Assembly: GCF_001637225.1 (NCBI RefSeq)
Contig: NZ_LVJI01000054.1
Coordinates: forward strand, 1-64,000
Source: Paenibacillus antarcticus
GTDB lineage: Bacteria; Bacillota; Bacilli; Paenibacillales; Paenibacillaceae
Reading direction: 5' to 3'
Length of the DNA: 64,000 nucleotides
Of this stretch, positions 8,509 to 17,709 are shown piece by piece (positions within the stretch are counted from its first letter, which is position 1; each line of letters starts with the position of its first letter). The translations under genes and the position numbers were made by a program. The notes under the pieces were generated by a model. The model was not told the origin of the DNA, did no database searches, and worked only from the letters and a program-made list of their open reading frames with translations.

Positions 8509-8585
8509 TATACAAGAACGCGATTGTGATGTTATAATATGATCAGAGAAGTCAATCGCTTGATGTCTAGGAAAGGAATTATGAG

Positions 8586-9020
8586 ATGAAGAATGTCCTT
8601 AACAATGAACTTATAAACAACTGGTTAGCATTAACGCATATCCAAATGAACGTAGCTAATACTTTGGAAACGAACTTGCAAGAGAAACATCAATTGTCAT
8701 TGAAAGAATTTTATTTGCTGTTATTCTTATATGAGGCTCCAGATATGAAGCTGAAGTTACAACAATTGGAGTCAATGGTAGGTTTGAGTCAAAGTGCCGT
8801 ATCTAGACTCGTTAGCCGATTTGAAGCAAAGGGCTGTGGGGCTTTAAAGAGACATGCGTGCGATGATGATAGAAGAAGTATCTATACCTCTTTAACACAA
8901 ATAGGGCAAGATAAGCTCAACGTAGCAAAAGTAACTGTTAATGAAATTTTATCAGAGGCATTACCTGTGAAGGATCTAGAACAGTTGCTACGACAAATGC
9001 TCCAGATAAAACAACAATAA
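8586..9020 (+). CDS. MarR family transcriptional regulator
   Basis: A 144-residue winged-helix regulator. The DNA-binding part reads 'LKLQQLESMVGLSQSAVSRLVSRFEAKGCGALKRHACDDDRRSIYTSLTQIGQ', the MarR recognition helix followed by the DDRR wing. It has two Cys residues (GCG and HAC) in or near the DNA-binding region, which could serve redox sensing, though that is only a possibility. A TATAAT box lies at 8533-8538 and AGGAAAGG precedes the ATG. It may control itself or the upstream ene-reductase; no operator is certain. Confidence 0.85.
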   Translation: MKNVLNNELINNWLALTHIQMNVANTLETNLQEKHQLSLKEFYLLLFLYEAPDMKLKLQQLESMVGLSQSAVSRLVSRFEAKGCGALKRHACDDDRRSIYTSLTQIGQDKLNVAKVTVNEILSEALPVKDLEQLLRQMLQIKQQ

Positions 9021-9056
9021 GAATTTAACAATATGATTACATTAACTAATTACATG

Positions 9057-9088
9057 AACGCCCAGATATATAATTATATCTGGGCGTT
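9057..9088. terminator. Bidirectional terminator
   Basis: A perfect 14-bp inverted repeat (AACGCCCAGATATA, loop TAAT, TATATCTGGGCGTT) between the convergent MarR and LURP-one-like genes. It can serve both strands. Confidence 0.75.
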
Positions 9089-9098
9089 ATTTATATAT

Positions 9099-9677
9099 TT
9101 AATCCTGTCTGCCCTCGATTGCACTAAGTAAGACGCTAGCGGCAATCCCGAGTCTACGATCGAGCAATTGCTTTCTATCCATAGAGAAATCTAACTCTAT
9201 CTTTTGGACAAAAGGATTGAATCTTTGACTAAAAGTTAGCACCTCGTGTTGCCCGATTGTTCCAACATACGTCTGCGGTATGAGATTGGATAGAAATCTA
9301 CGGAGTAGAGCTAGTATCATACTATCTTCTGTAATAAGTCCGACTTCTCGTTCTTGATTGTCGAGGATGATCCATTCATCCTTCAGAATAGACTTCATTC
9401 CCTTTCTTCTAAAGCTACCAACTGATTCGTTGTAAATAGGGTCAAAGACATCGTATGTAGCGGAGAAATCAATCCGTGATCGTGCTTTTATGACGAGAAC
9501 TTCTTCATTCATATCCTCAGAACTATATACCCGAATATCTTCTTTTAGCTTAAAAGCCTTTTGCTTAACATAGAAGACAAGCCCCTCTTGAGGATCATAA
9601 ATATGAAATGCTTCCCCAAATATTCTGAAGAATTGCTTGCGAACCAAATAATTGGAATGATTAAAACGTTCTTTCAT
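9099..9677 (-). CDS. LURP-one-related (tubby-like fold) protein
   Basis: A 192-residue protein resembling the LURP-one-related/YxjI family. Near residues 35-90 it has the strand pattern 'KQKAFKLKEDIRVYSSEDM' and 'EEVLVIKARSRIDFSATYDVFDP', followed by 'ESVGSFRRKGMKSILKDEWIILD', which are typical of this beta-barrel fold. The fold is related to tubby and phospholipid scramblase domains; the bacterial members have no settled function. No signal peptide or membrane helix. It is a single gene with its own terminator shared with the convergent MarR gene. Confidence 0.7.
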   Translation of the reverse strand: MKERFNHSNYLVRKQFFRIFGEAFHIYDPQEGLVFYVKQKAFKLKEDIRVYSSEDMNEEVLVIKARSRIDFSATYDVFDPIYNESVGSFRRKGMKSILKDEWIILDNQEREVGLITEDSMILALLRRFLSNLIPQTYVGTIGQHEVLTFSQRFNPFVQKIELDFSMDRKQLLDRRLGIAASVLLSAIEGRQD

Positions 9678-9768
9678 AACGACATTCTCCTTTGGAATCA
9701 GATTGTGTCTATTATCTCATATTTTCATAATAAAGGGGTATTTATAGAATTGCTTCTGAATATTTAAC

Positions 9769-11004
9769 TCAAGTTGTTTTTCTATACTTGGAAGGTGTCA
9801 TGCCTTCTAGCTTCTGAAATATACGTGTGAAGTATCCGGCATCATCAAAACCAACATAGCCGGCAATGCGATCGATTGAAGTGCTATCTTTCAGGAGAAG
9901 TTTAGCTTCGTCAATTCGCATTCGGTTATGGAAATCGGTTAGTGTCATATTCATTTCTTTTTTGAATTGTCTCGACAAATGCGTAGGATGCACGAGACAG
10001 TATTGTGCTAATTGCTTCAGGTTCAACGGTTTGCTGAAATGGATTTTAATGTACTGCGCGGCTTGTTTCACTAAGGGAGAATACCCAGAAATGGCGCGAT
10101 CCTTGACTAAATCGCAATACTCTAATGGCATAACTTCAAATAATAAATTAAGGGAATTAATACTATCAGAACGTTCGATTTGTTTGGCGAATTTCTCTGA
10201 AATGTGATGCAGAAAAAAAGGATGTACCTTTCCTTTCTCCGCAGCTATGCGTAACGTTGTATTAAAAACAATTAACATATTTTTCATGGCTCGAACAGGT
10301 TGATTCGGAAGACGTTCAGAGAAATCAAACAAATTATTCGACTTCGACATGATCTCCTGCATTTTTAATCTATCCCCGTTTTCCACCGCGTTCATGATTT
10401 CACTCTCTATTTCGTATCTTATTTCAATAACTTTAGTATCCTTTTCGTCCGGTTGCCTTAAAATATGCTGCATATTGTTCTTATCGAATGGATCTGATTC
10501 TAAGAATTGTGAATTCAAAGTGCGATAGGGAATCTGAGGAATGGATCCTGCATTGTTCAGAATGTTTACGATACTCTGTATTCTGGAGATGCTAAACATT
10601 TTTAAACTTCGAACGAAATCTAACATAACATCTCGTTTGTTTAGTTCCGTATGGAAGATAGCATTAATTCTATGTGCATCTGGGATTTGCATTAGAAAGG
10701 GGCCAACAACCCAAATATTTGCTTCTTCCCCCTCGAACTCAACGATACATGATAAATAAGTAAGGCCCAGTTCGTTCGTGTACATACAGCATTGCTTATT
10801 GTGAACTGTTTGTCCGCTGAGGAAGATGAAGTCTCTTTGTTGAATTCCTTGTAAGAACTCGGGTAATTGATCGCTTTCATGGGCCAAATGTACAGAACCA
10901 TCTATAGTTAATATGAATGTATTGGTATTGATTAAATGAAAAATACTGATGCTCGCAGATGTCATTTGAAGATGATCGACCATGATATAACCAACTCTCT
11001 TCAT
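9769..11004 (-). CDS. AraC family transcriptional regulator
   Basis: A 411-residue regulator. The last 100 residues are the AraC double helix-turn-helix: 'KPLNLKQLAQYCLVHPTHLSRQFKKEMNMTLTDFH' then 'SIDRIAGYVGFDDAGYFTRIFQKLEGMTPSKYR'. The N-terminal 300 residues resemble the sensor part of large Paenibacillus AraC proteins but contain no domain I can name. It is transcribed divergently from the beta-glucuronidase gene, with a 110-base shared spacer, so it probably activates that gene in response to a glycoside. The first ATG (11004) and a second one seven codons later (10983) are both possible starts. Confidence 0.85.
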   Translation of the reverse strand: MKRVGYIMVDHLQMTSASISIFHLINTNTFILTIDGSVHLAHESDQLPEFLQGIQQRDFIFLSGQTVHNKQCCMYTNELGLTYLSCIVEFEGEEANIWVVGPFLMQIPDAHRINAIFHTELNKRDVMLDFVRSLKMFSISRIQSIVNILNNAGSIPQIPYRTLNSQFLESDPFDKNNMQHILRQPDEKDTKVIEIRYEIESEIMNAVENGDRLKMQEIMSKSNNLFDFSERLPNQPVRAMKNMLIVFNTTLRIAAEKGKVHPFFLHHISEKFAKQIERSDSINSLNLLFEVMPLEYCDLVKDRAISGYSPLVKQAAQYIKIHFSKPLNLKQLAQYCLVHPTHLSRQFKKEMNMTLTDFHNRMRIDEAKLLLKDSTSIDRIAGYVGFDDAGYFTRIFQKLEGMTPSKYRKTT

Positions 11005-11070
11005 GTTAATTTAGTCCTGAAATAGCAATTTAAATCCTTCTTGGATCCGTTAAATATGATTATACTCATT

Positions 11071-11086
11071 TTGTAAGCACTTACAA
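11071..11086. promoter_or_regulatory. Palindrome in front of the beta-glucuronidase gene
   Basis: TTGTAAGCACTTACAA has 7-base perfect arms around a CA centre. It is one base away from the catabolite-responsive element pattern (CA instead of the central CG). It lies downstream of a TATACT box at 11061-11066, between the AraC and GH2 genes. It could be a weak cre or the site of a LacI-type repressor. Confidence 0.45.
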
Positions 11087-11114
11087 TATTGAATTTAAAA
11101 AGGAGTGACCTCAA

Positions 11115-12914
11115 TTGTTGTATCCAATTTTAACGGATTCTCGTGGCATTATTGATTTAAATGGAATTTGGAATTTCAAATTAGATAAAGGTGAGGGGCT
11201 TAATGAGAAGTGGTACGAAGCAAAGCTTACAGATACTATAAATATGGCAGTGCCTGCATCTTATAATGATGTGGGAATTACATCTGATGTTCGTAATCAT
11301 GTAGGTTTTGTATGGTATGAAAGAGAGTTTGTTATTCCCAAAATAATGTTGACACAGCGGATCGTGTTACGATTTGGTTCAGCAACGCATACAGCAAAGG
11401 TGTATGTAAACGGTCAGCTAGTTGTTGAACATAAAGGCGGATTTACGCCATTCGAAGCAGAAATCAACTCTTTCTTAGAGACTGGAAAGAATCGTGTGAC
11501 TGTTGCAGTTAATAATATTGTGGATGAAACCACATTACCTATTGGATCTTATAGTGAGCAAGAAGTACCTGGTCTTGGAAAAGTCATCCGAAATACGCCG
11601 AATTTTGATTTTTTCAACTATGCAGGTATTCATAGACCTGTGAAAATATATACGACGCCTCAGACCTATGTTAAAGATGTGACTGTCGTTACAGATATAA
11701 AAGATGACAGTGGCATCGTTCAATATGAAGTAGATATTGTAGGCGATGCTCAGGTAAATGCTCGTATTGTTGATGAAAAAGGCACTATTGTTGGAGAACT
11801 GAGCGGCCATAAAGGCAGCATTAACATTAGTGAAGTGAAATTATGGGAACCGATGAATGCGTATTTGTACAGCCTTCAGGTAACATTATCGAAGGATGAT
11901 GAAGTCATCGACGTGTATGAGCAACCTTTCGGCGTTAGAACGGTTGAAGTGAAGAATGGACAGTTCCTCATCAACAACAAGCCATTCTATTTCAAAGGTT
12001 TCGGTAAACATGAAGATTCTCATATAAATGGAAGAGGATTTAACGAAGCGGTCAATGTAACTGATTTCCGATTGATGAAGTGGATTGGCGCCAATTCATT
12101 CCGGACGGCACATTATCCTTATTCCGAAGAATTAATGAGATTGGCTGATAAAGAAGGGCTTGTCGTGATTGATGAGACGCCTGCTGTGGGCTTACATTTG
12201 AACTTCGCAGCTACTTTGATGGGAGGCGGAAGTAGAAGAGATACTTGGAAAGAGCTAAAGACTGGTGAATATCATCAGGAAATCATTCGTGAACTGATCG
12301 ATCGAGACAAAAACCATGCTTGCGTGGTCATGTGGTCCATTGCGAACGAACCTGCTTCCGAAGAAGAAGGAGCTTATGAATATTTCAAACCACTAGTGGA
12401 GCTGACCAAAGAATATGATCCACAAAAGAGACCGGTAACGATCGTAACTCATTTGATGTCAACGCCTGTTACAGATAAGATCGCTGAGCTTGTCGATGTA
12501 CTCGCCTTAAATCGCTATTATGGATGGTACGTCAATGGTGGGGATATGGAAATGGCTAAGATGAATCTACGTAATGAATTTAAAGGCTGGTACAAACGCT
12601 GCCCAGGCAAACCGATTATGATGACCGAGTATGGAGCAGATACGGTTACTGGACTGCATGATATTGACCCGGTCATGTTTACAGAAGAGTTTCAGGTTGA
12701 GTATTTACGAGCAAATCATGAAGTTTTTGATGAGTTTGAACACTTCATCGGTGAACAAGTATGGAATTTTGCTGACTTTAGTACGAGCCAAGGAATTCTA
12801 CGCGTGCAAGGAAATAAGAAGGGGATTTTTACACGTGATAGAAAACCGAAATATGCGGCGCATGAGTTACGAAAGAGATGGATGAATATTCCAGACTTTG
12901 GATATAAAAAATAA
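11115..12914 (+). CDS. uidA: Beta-glucuronidase (glycoside hydrolase family 2)
   Basis: A 599-residue GH2 enzyme, the usual length for bacterial beta-glucuronidase. It has the jelly-roll domain (residues about 10-180), an Ig-like domain and a TIM barrel. Acid/base E412 lies in 'SIANEPASE' and nucleophile E505 in 'MMTEYGAD'. Near the C-terminus 'NFADFSTSQGILRV' is followed by GNKKG; this Asn-Lys motif (around 567-569) contacts the glucuronate carboxylate and separates glucuronidases from other GH2 enzymes. There is no signal peptide, so it is cytosolic and acts on imported glucuronides. The start is TTG 11115 with AAGGAG upstream. A hexuronide-type symporter gene follows. Confidence 0.92.
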   Translation: MLYPILTDSRGIIDLNGIWNFKLDKGEGLNEKWYEAKLTDTINMAVPASYNDVGITSDVRNHVGFVWYEREFVIPKIMLTQRIVLRFGSATHTAKVYVNGQLVVEHKGGFTPFEAEINSFLETGKNRVTVAVNNIVDETTLPIGSYSEQEVPGLGKVIRNTPNFDFFNYAGIHRPVKIYTTPQTYVKDVTVVTDIKDDSGIVQYEVDIVGDAQVNARIVDEKGTIVGELSGHKGSINISEVKLWEPMNAYLYSLQVTLSKDDEVIDVYEQPFGVRTVEVKNGQFLINNKPFYFKGFGKHEDSHINGRGFNEAVNVTDFRLMKWIGANSFRTAHYPYSEELMRLADKEGLVVIDETPAVGLHLNFAATLMGGGSRRDTWKELKTGEYHQEIIRELIDRDKNHACVVMWSIANEPASEEEGAYEYFKPLVELTKEYDPQKRPVTIVTHLMSTPVTDKIAELVDVLALNRYYGWYVNGGDMEMAKMNLRNEFKGWYKRCPGKPIMMTEYGADTVTGLHDIDPVMFTEEFQVEYLRANHEVFDEFEHFIGEQVWNFADFSTSQGILRVQGNKKGIFTRDRKPKYAAHELRKRWMNIPDFGYKK

Positions 12915-13027
12915 AATACTTATAGTATAACGTTCAACTTTTAATAGATCAGAGGCCAATTTCTCCTTCCTGACATTTACGTATCTTTGAGTGAATGAAA
13001 GGTGGAGAAATCTCTAAATCTATTGTT

Positions 13028-13042
13028 TAGTAAGCGCTTTCA
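13028..13042 (+). promoter_or_regulatory. Candidate cre (CcpA) site upstream of the symporter gene
   Basis: TAGTAAGCGCTTTCA matches the WTGNAANCGNWNNCW consensus with one mismatch (A for T at the second position). It lies 91 bases before the symporter start, in the 218-base gap after uidA. Glucose repression of the transporter is therefore likely. Confidence 0.5.
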
Positions 13043-13132
13043 TATGGCTGCAGCTTCTAGAATATAGCTGAATCTGGTAAACAACTAGAGGAGAATTTGC
13101 TGAAATTTGATTAATATAATGGAGGGGTTAGA

Positions 13133-14545
13133 ATGAGTCCAGTTCCAGGTCTAGAAACAACAAAAATAGTAACTACAAATGTGGAAGCAGGAAAATTTGG
13201 TCTGAAGGATAAACTTGGTTATTTATTAGGTGATTTCGGTAATGATTTCTTCTTTATTCTAGTAAGTTCTTTCTTGATGGTTTATTATACTGACATTTTC
13301 GGTATTAGTGCAGCCAGTGTAGGGATACTCTTTTTAATTGCAAGGTTGTGGGATGCTGTTGCGGACGTAACATGGGGTCGGTTCATTGATACGAGAAAGC
13401 CTAGTAAACATGGTAAGTTCAAACCTTGGATTTTTAGAATGTCGTTCCCACTTGTCATTTCAGGCGTTTTAATGTTTGTATATATTCCAGGGATGTCAGA
13501 TGGATTTTACCTGGCGTATGCTTTTGTTACATATATTTTATGGGGAACTTTATATAGCACAGTAAATATTCCTTATGGTTCTATGGCGTCTGTCATTACG
13601 AGCGATCCTGTTGAACGTACAAGTTTATCGACCTTCAGAACGATGGGTGCTACGTTGGCTGGATTAATCATTAGTGTAGCTGGACCATTAATACTATTTG
13701 TAGACAATAAAGCAGATGCAGGCCGGTTTACTTTAGGCGCTATTATTTTTGGAGTTCTATCCATTTCTTGTTATATGGCATGTTATAAATTATCTACTGA
13801 ACGTGTTGTTGCTTCTGAAACTACAGTTCAAAAAACTAATTTGAGTATAACATTAAAAGCGATTATGAAAAACAGACCACTTATTTCAATCCTTTCAGGA
13901 TCACTGATTTTCATGATGGGTAGCATGCTTATGGGTGCAGTAAACGTGTATTTGTATAAAGATTACTTCGGAAACGCAGCGATATTAAGTATTGTAGGAC
14001 TTGTTCAAATGGCTGCGATGTTCATTGTATTTCCGTTAGCCAAACCTTTGGTATCTAAATTTGGTAAAAAGGAAATAGCAGCAGTGGGTATGTTACTTTC
14101 AGCCATTGTATATATTCTTCTATATTTCTTACCCAACTTAACTGCAATCCAATTTATGGCGTTTGCAACTGTGGGTACATTTGGATATGCATTCTTTAGT
14201 GTAGTGGTTTGGGCATTCGTAACAGATGTGATCGATTATCATGAATATTTAACAGGTTTACGAGAAGACGGAACCGTGTATTCTGTATATTCATTTGCTC
14301 GTAAAGTGGGTCAAGCGATTGCGGGTGGTCTCGGTGGTTTTGCGTTGACGTCGGTTGGATATGATGCATCGCTCAAGGTACAAACACAAAGCGCACTAAA
14401 TGGGATTCATACGATAGCTACTTTAGTTCCAGGCATCGTCTTCCTAGTGGTATTCATCATATTAGCATTCCTCTACCCATTGTCTAAGAAACGTACGACT
14501 CAACTTACGAAGGATTTAGCTAGTAAAAGAGAAATTAAAGTATAG
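13133..14545 (+). CDS. GPH family (glycoside-pentoside-hexuronide):cation symporter
   Basis: A 470-residue MFS-type membrane protein with about 12 membrane segments. GPH signatures are 'KLGYLLGDFGNDFFF' at residues 25-40, 'ARLWDAVADVTWGRFIDTRKPSKHGKFKPW', 'NIPYGSMASVITSDPVERTSLSTFR' and 'DVIDYHEYLTGLREDGTVYSVYSFARKVGQA'. The family includes melibiose, xyloside and glucuronide carriers (UidB, XynP). With a beta-glucuronidase directly upstream, glucuronide or glycoside uptake coupled to H+ or Na+ is the best inference. The ATG has a strong GGAGGGG site. A cre-like site lies upstream and a hairpin follows the stop. Confidence 0.88.
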   Translation: MSPVPGLETTKIVTTNVEAGKFGLKDKLGYLLGDFGNDFFFILVSSFLMVYYTDIFGISAASVGILFLIARLWDAVADVTWGRFIDTRKPSKHGKFKPWIFRMSFPLVISGVLMFVYIPGMSDGFYLAYAFVTYILWGTLYSTVNIPYGSMASVITSDPVERTSLSTFRTMGATLAGLIISVAGPLILFVDNKADAGRFTLGAIIFGVLSISCYMACYKLSTERVVASETTVQKTNLSITLKAIMKNRPLISILSGSLIFMMGSMLMGAVNVYLYKDYFGNAAILSIVGLVQMAAMFIVFPLAKPLVSKFGKKEIAAVGMLLSAIVYILLYFLPNLTAIQFMAFATVGTFGYAFFSVVVWAFVTDVIDYHEYLTGLREDGTVYSVYSFARKVGQAIAGGLGGFALTSVGYDASLKVQTQSALNGIHTIATLVPGIVFLVVFIILAFLYPLSKKRTTQLTKDLASKREIKV

Positions 14546-14559
14546 ATAGAATACGCTGA

Positions 14560-14590
14560 ATATGGGCCCACCTTAAGGGTGAGCCCATAT
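14560..14590 (+). terminator. Intercistronic hairpin
   Basis: ATATGGGCCCACC, loop TTAAG, GGTGAGCCCATAT: 12 of 13 positions pair. There is no T-run (GACGGATG follows), so it is more likely an mRNA-stabilising or attenuating stem between the symporter and the next gene than a full terminator. Confidence 0.5.
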
Positions 14591-14613
14591 GACGGATGAA
14601 GGAGTAGTTACAA

Positions 14614-15501
14614 ATGAATCATAATTTAATGATTTCAGGGTTCTCAGATGAAATCTCGTCTGATTTCAATACTCAGCTTGAAGTTGTAACAACACTCGGA
14701 ATGCAATATATTTCATTGCGCGGTATCGATGGAAGAAACATTGGAGATTTTACTGTAGATGAGATTAAGGAGCTTGTACTACCGAGGCTTCACAAATGGG
14801 GCGTGAATATTTCCTCTATCGGATCTCCCATTGGCAAAGTGTTTATCAACGATGAAGAGGGATTTGCCAACCAAAAGGTCATGTTGGATAGGCTGTGTCA
14901 GATTAGCAATATATTAAATTGTAAATATATCCGAATATTCAGCTTCTATATTCCAAAAGGAGAGAATGCAGATCATTATCGAGTTGAAGTCATAAATAAG
15001 TTAAAGGAATATGCCGCTATCGCGAGACAATACGATGTGATCTTATTACATGAGAATGAAAAGGATATCTTTGGCGACATTGCAAGACGCTGTTACGAAA
15101 TGATTAAAGGGGTGGATGCCGCACATTTTAAGGCGATTTTTGATTTTGCTAACTTTGTACAGTGCGATGAGGATACTCAAGAATGCTACGAGCTACTTAA
15201 AGAAGAAATTGTTTATATTCACATAAAAGATGCTGTTTCAACAACCAGCCAAAATGTTGTCTGTGGCACAGGGGAAGGGAAAATACGAGAGATCTTAACG
15301 CAAGCTATTGAAAGCGGATACAAGGGATTTTTAACATTAGAACCACACTTAGTTTTATTCGATTCTTTAAAAGATTTAGAGCTTGAGGATGCTTCTGAAG
15401 TAATAAAGGATAACAAGGGAATAGATGGCGCGGACGGTTATCGGATGCAATATGAGTCACTACTACAAATCCTTGAAAGTATAGAGGGTAGGGGGAAATA
15501 A
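14614..15501 (+). CDS. Sugar phosphate isomerase/epimerase-like TIM barrel protein
   Basis: A 295-residue xylose-isomerase-like (AP endonuclease 2 fold) protein. Likely metal ligands are the Glu in 'ILLHENEKDIFG', the Asp in 'AIFDFANFVQ', the His in 'VYIHIKDA' and the Glu in 'FLTLEPHLV', in the usual order of this divalent-metal family. Members are isomerases, epimerases, dehydratases, or lyases acting on 3-keto-glycosides. It overlaps by one base (TAATG) with a Gfo/Idh/MocA gene, and a second pair of the same type follows, which argues for joint processing of an oxidised sugar. The exact reaction is unknown. Confidence 0.8.
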   Translation: MNHNLMISGFSDEISSDFNTQLEVVTTLGMQYISLRGIDGRNIGDFTVDEIKELVLPRLHKWGVNISSIGSPIGKVFINDEEGFANQKVMLDRLCQISNILNCKYIRIFSFYIPKGENADHYRVEVINKLKEYAAIARQYDVILLHENEKDIFGDIARRCYEMIKGVDAAHFKAIFDFANFVQCDEDTQECYELLKEEIVYIHIKDAVSTTSQNVVCGTGEGKIREILTQAIESGYKGFLTLEPHLVLFDSLKDLELEDASEVIKDNKGIDGADGYRMQYESLLQILESIEGRGK

Positions 15502-16655
15502 TGATGAACATCGTAAAATTGGGGATTATCGGTATTGGTGCTGAAGGTGGATTGTATGCTGGATTTTTAGCAGAAGGTAAAGTTAACAACATGGTAATTG
15601 GGGCTATTTGTGATATCGACCCAGATAAAAAGGCAATGTGTGCAGAGAAGTATCCGGACATTCCTTTCTATGACAACTACATCGAAATGCTGGATAGTAA
15701 TAACGTTGATGCTATCGTAACCTGTGTCCCTCACTATTTACACCCTGAGATGGGCATTAACGCATTAAAGAGAAATATACACGCATTGGTAGAAAAACCT
15801 GCTGGTGTGTATACGAAACAAGTTCAAGAATTAAATGAATATGCAGCTACAAAACCTGAGTTGACCTTTGCAATATTCTTCAATCAGAGAACCAATCCAC
15901 TCTATCAAAAACTCAAATCCTTGATTGATAGTGGTGAAATTGGTGAGATCCGTCGGACGAACTGGTTGATTACAACATGGTGGAGACCACAAGGTTACTA
16001 CGACCAAAGTGAGTGGAGAGCAACTTGGGGCGGCGAAGGCGGCGGGGTACTTGTTAACCAAGCACCTCATCAATTAGATTTGCTTCAGTGGATTTGCGGT
16101 ATGCCGACGAAGGTATATTCCAATGTGAAATTTGGTTATCAAAGAAAGATCGCGGTTGAGGATGAAGTAACAGCTATGTTTGACTACGAGAATGGGGCGA
16201 CGGGTGTATTTATTACCTGTACACATGACGTTATGGGTACGGACAGATTCGAAATTTTAGGCGATAAAGGTAAAATCGTAGTTGATGATAGCAAGAAGAT
16301 TACGATTAAACGACTAATTAAACCCGAGGCAGAAATGAGTTCTAGCATGAGCATGCAAGATGTTATGAAAATTTTCATGGGTCAAGGTGCATCTGAAATA
16401 TATAGTGAGGAAGTGCTCGAATTTGAAAGTGTATGGGGTGCTCAGCATATAGCCGTATTAGAAAACTTTGCAGCAAATATTGTAGACGGAACACCATTAA
16501 TCGCACCTGGTAGCGATGGTATACATGGTGTTAGATTAGCAAATGCCATCCATCTTTCTAGCTTTCTAGGGAAACAAGTAGAGATTCCATTTGATGAAGA
16601 TCTATATTTAGCTGAATTAAACAAAAAAATTGAAGATGAAAAAAGTAATTCATAG
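15501..16655 (+). CDS. Gfo/Idh/MocA family oxidoreductase
   Basis: A 384-residue NAD(P)-dependent sugar dehydrogenase family protein. It has an N-terminal Rossmann fold ('GIIGIGAEGGLYAGF', residues 9-23), the family EKP motif in 'HALVEKPAGVY' (catalytic Lys), and a C-terminal alpha/beta domain with 'GGEGGGVLVNQAPHQLDLLQWICG' carrying the conserved His. Family members oxidise ring hydroxyls of sugars and inositols, often at C3. It starts on the stop codon of the upstream TIM-barrel gene, so the two are translationally coupled. Confidence 0.85.
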   Translation: MMNIVKLGIIGIGAEGGLYAGFLAEGKVNNMVIGAICDIDPDKKAMCAEKYPDIPFYDNYIEMLDSNNVDAIVTCVPHYLHPEMGINALKRNIHALVEKPAGVYTKQVQELNEYAATKPELTFAIFFNQRTNPLYQKLKSLIDSGEIGEIRRTNWLITTWWRPQGYYDQSEWRATWGGEGGGVLVNQAPHQLDLLQWICGMPTKVYSNVKFGYQRKIAVEDEVTAMFDYENGATGVFITCTHDVMGTDRFEILGDKGKIVVDDSKKITIKRLIKPEAEMSSSMSMQDVMKIFMGQGASEIYSEEVLEFESVWGAQHIAVLENFAANIVDGTPLIAPGSDGIHGVRLANAIHLSSFLGKQVEIPFDEDLYLAELNKKIEDEKSNS

Positions 16656-16695
16656 TATTCAGCTTAAGAAGTAGGTTTCCAAGGAGGATGGAATT

Positions 16696-17709
16696 GTGAT
16701 AAAAACTGCTGTTATTGGACTTGGGGATATATCTAACATTCACATCCCTGCTATTCAGTCCAACCCAAATGTTAAGCTCGTAGCCGTCTGCGATCGGGAT
16801 GAAACATTAAGGGATAACCTGCCAGGCGTGAGTTTTTATACAGATCTTCATGATATGTTAGAACAAGAAACCCTGGATTGCGTTCATATATGTCTGCCAC
16901 ATTATCTTCACCTACCTGCGACGATAGCCTGTGTGGAAAAGGGGGTTCATGTATTTCTTGAAAAGCCCTTGGCATTAAACGCTGATGAGGGGCTAACCTT
17001 AGTAAAGCTTGAGGAAGACTATAAGGAAGTTAAAATTTGTGTGTGCTTGCAAAATCGATTTAATGACACTTTCATAAAGATTCAGGAGATTGTCCAGAGT
17101 AAACAGTATGGAGATATTGTAGGTATCAAGGGATTGGTTACCTGGTCTAGACCGCAGGCTTATTATGATGATAAGCCGTGGCGAGGAAGAATGAAGTATG
17201 CAGGCGGTGGAGTCATGATTAATCAATCTATTCACACCTTGGACTTAATGCAGTTGTTAGGCGGTGAAATAGAGACCATTAGAGGCTCTATTGATAACCT
17301 ATTGGATTATGACATTGAAGTAGAAGACACAGCTACAGCTCATATTCAGTTTGTAAACGGCGCAAAGGGATTATATTATGCAACGATCGCTAACACGGGG
17401 AATTCAAGCGTTGAGCTTCAAGTACTCTTTGAGAATGGCGAACTAACCATCAAAGATAGCATACTAACTAGGCTTAATGTACGGGGTGAAAAGGAAGAAT
17501 TGATTGAAGATACAAAGCTACTTGGCACCAAATCCTATTACGGGGCAAGCCATGTGAGATTGATTGATCAATTCTATTCCTGTATAGCAACTAACGCTCA
17601 AGATTATGTTCACGTGAAGGACGCACTTATTGCAATGAAAATGATAGATACTATTCGTAAATCTTCTGAAGTGAAAAGAACAATGAATATGGAGGGTTTA
17701 ACACAATGA
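16696..17709 (+). CDS. Gfo/Idh/MocA family oxidoreductase, second
   Basis: A 337-residue paralogue of the previous oxidoreductase. It has Rossmann start 'AVIGLGDISNIHIPAI', EKP motif in 'HVFLEKPLALN' and 'YAGGGVMINQSIHTLDLMQLLGG' with the conserved His. It is shorter and only moderately similar, so a different step or substrate is likely. It starts at GTG 16696 with AAGGAGG upstream and overlaps the next TIM-barrel gene by 4 bases (ATGA). The pairing of two such oxidoreductases with two xylose-isomerase-like proteins is typical of 3-keto-sugar metabolism; assignment here is inference. Confidence 0.85.
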   Translation: MIKTAVIGLGDISNIHIPAIQSNPNVKLVAVCDRDETLRDNLPGVSFYTDLHDMLEQETLDCVHICLPHYLHLPATIACVEKGVHVFLEKPLALNADEGLTLVKLEEDYKEVKICVCLQNRFNDTFIKIQEIVQSKQYGDIVGIKGLVTWSRPQAYYDDKPWRGRMKYAGGGVMINQSIHTLDLMQLLGGEIETIRGSIDNLLDYDIEVEDTATAHIQFVNGAKGLYYATIANTGNSSVELQVLFENGELTIKDSILTRLNVRGEKEELIEDTKLLGTKSYYGASHVRLIDQFYSCIATNAQDYVHVKDALIAMKMIDTIRKSSEVKRTMNMEGLTQ

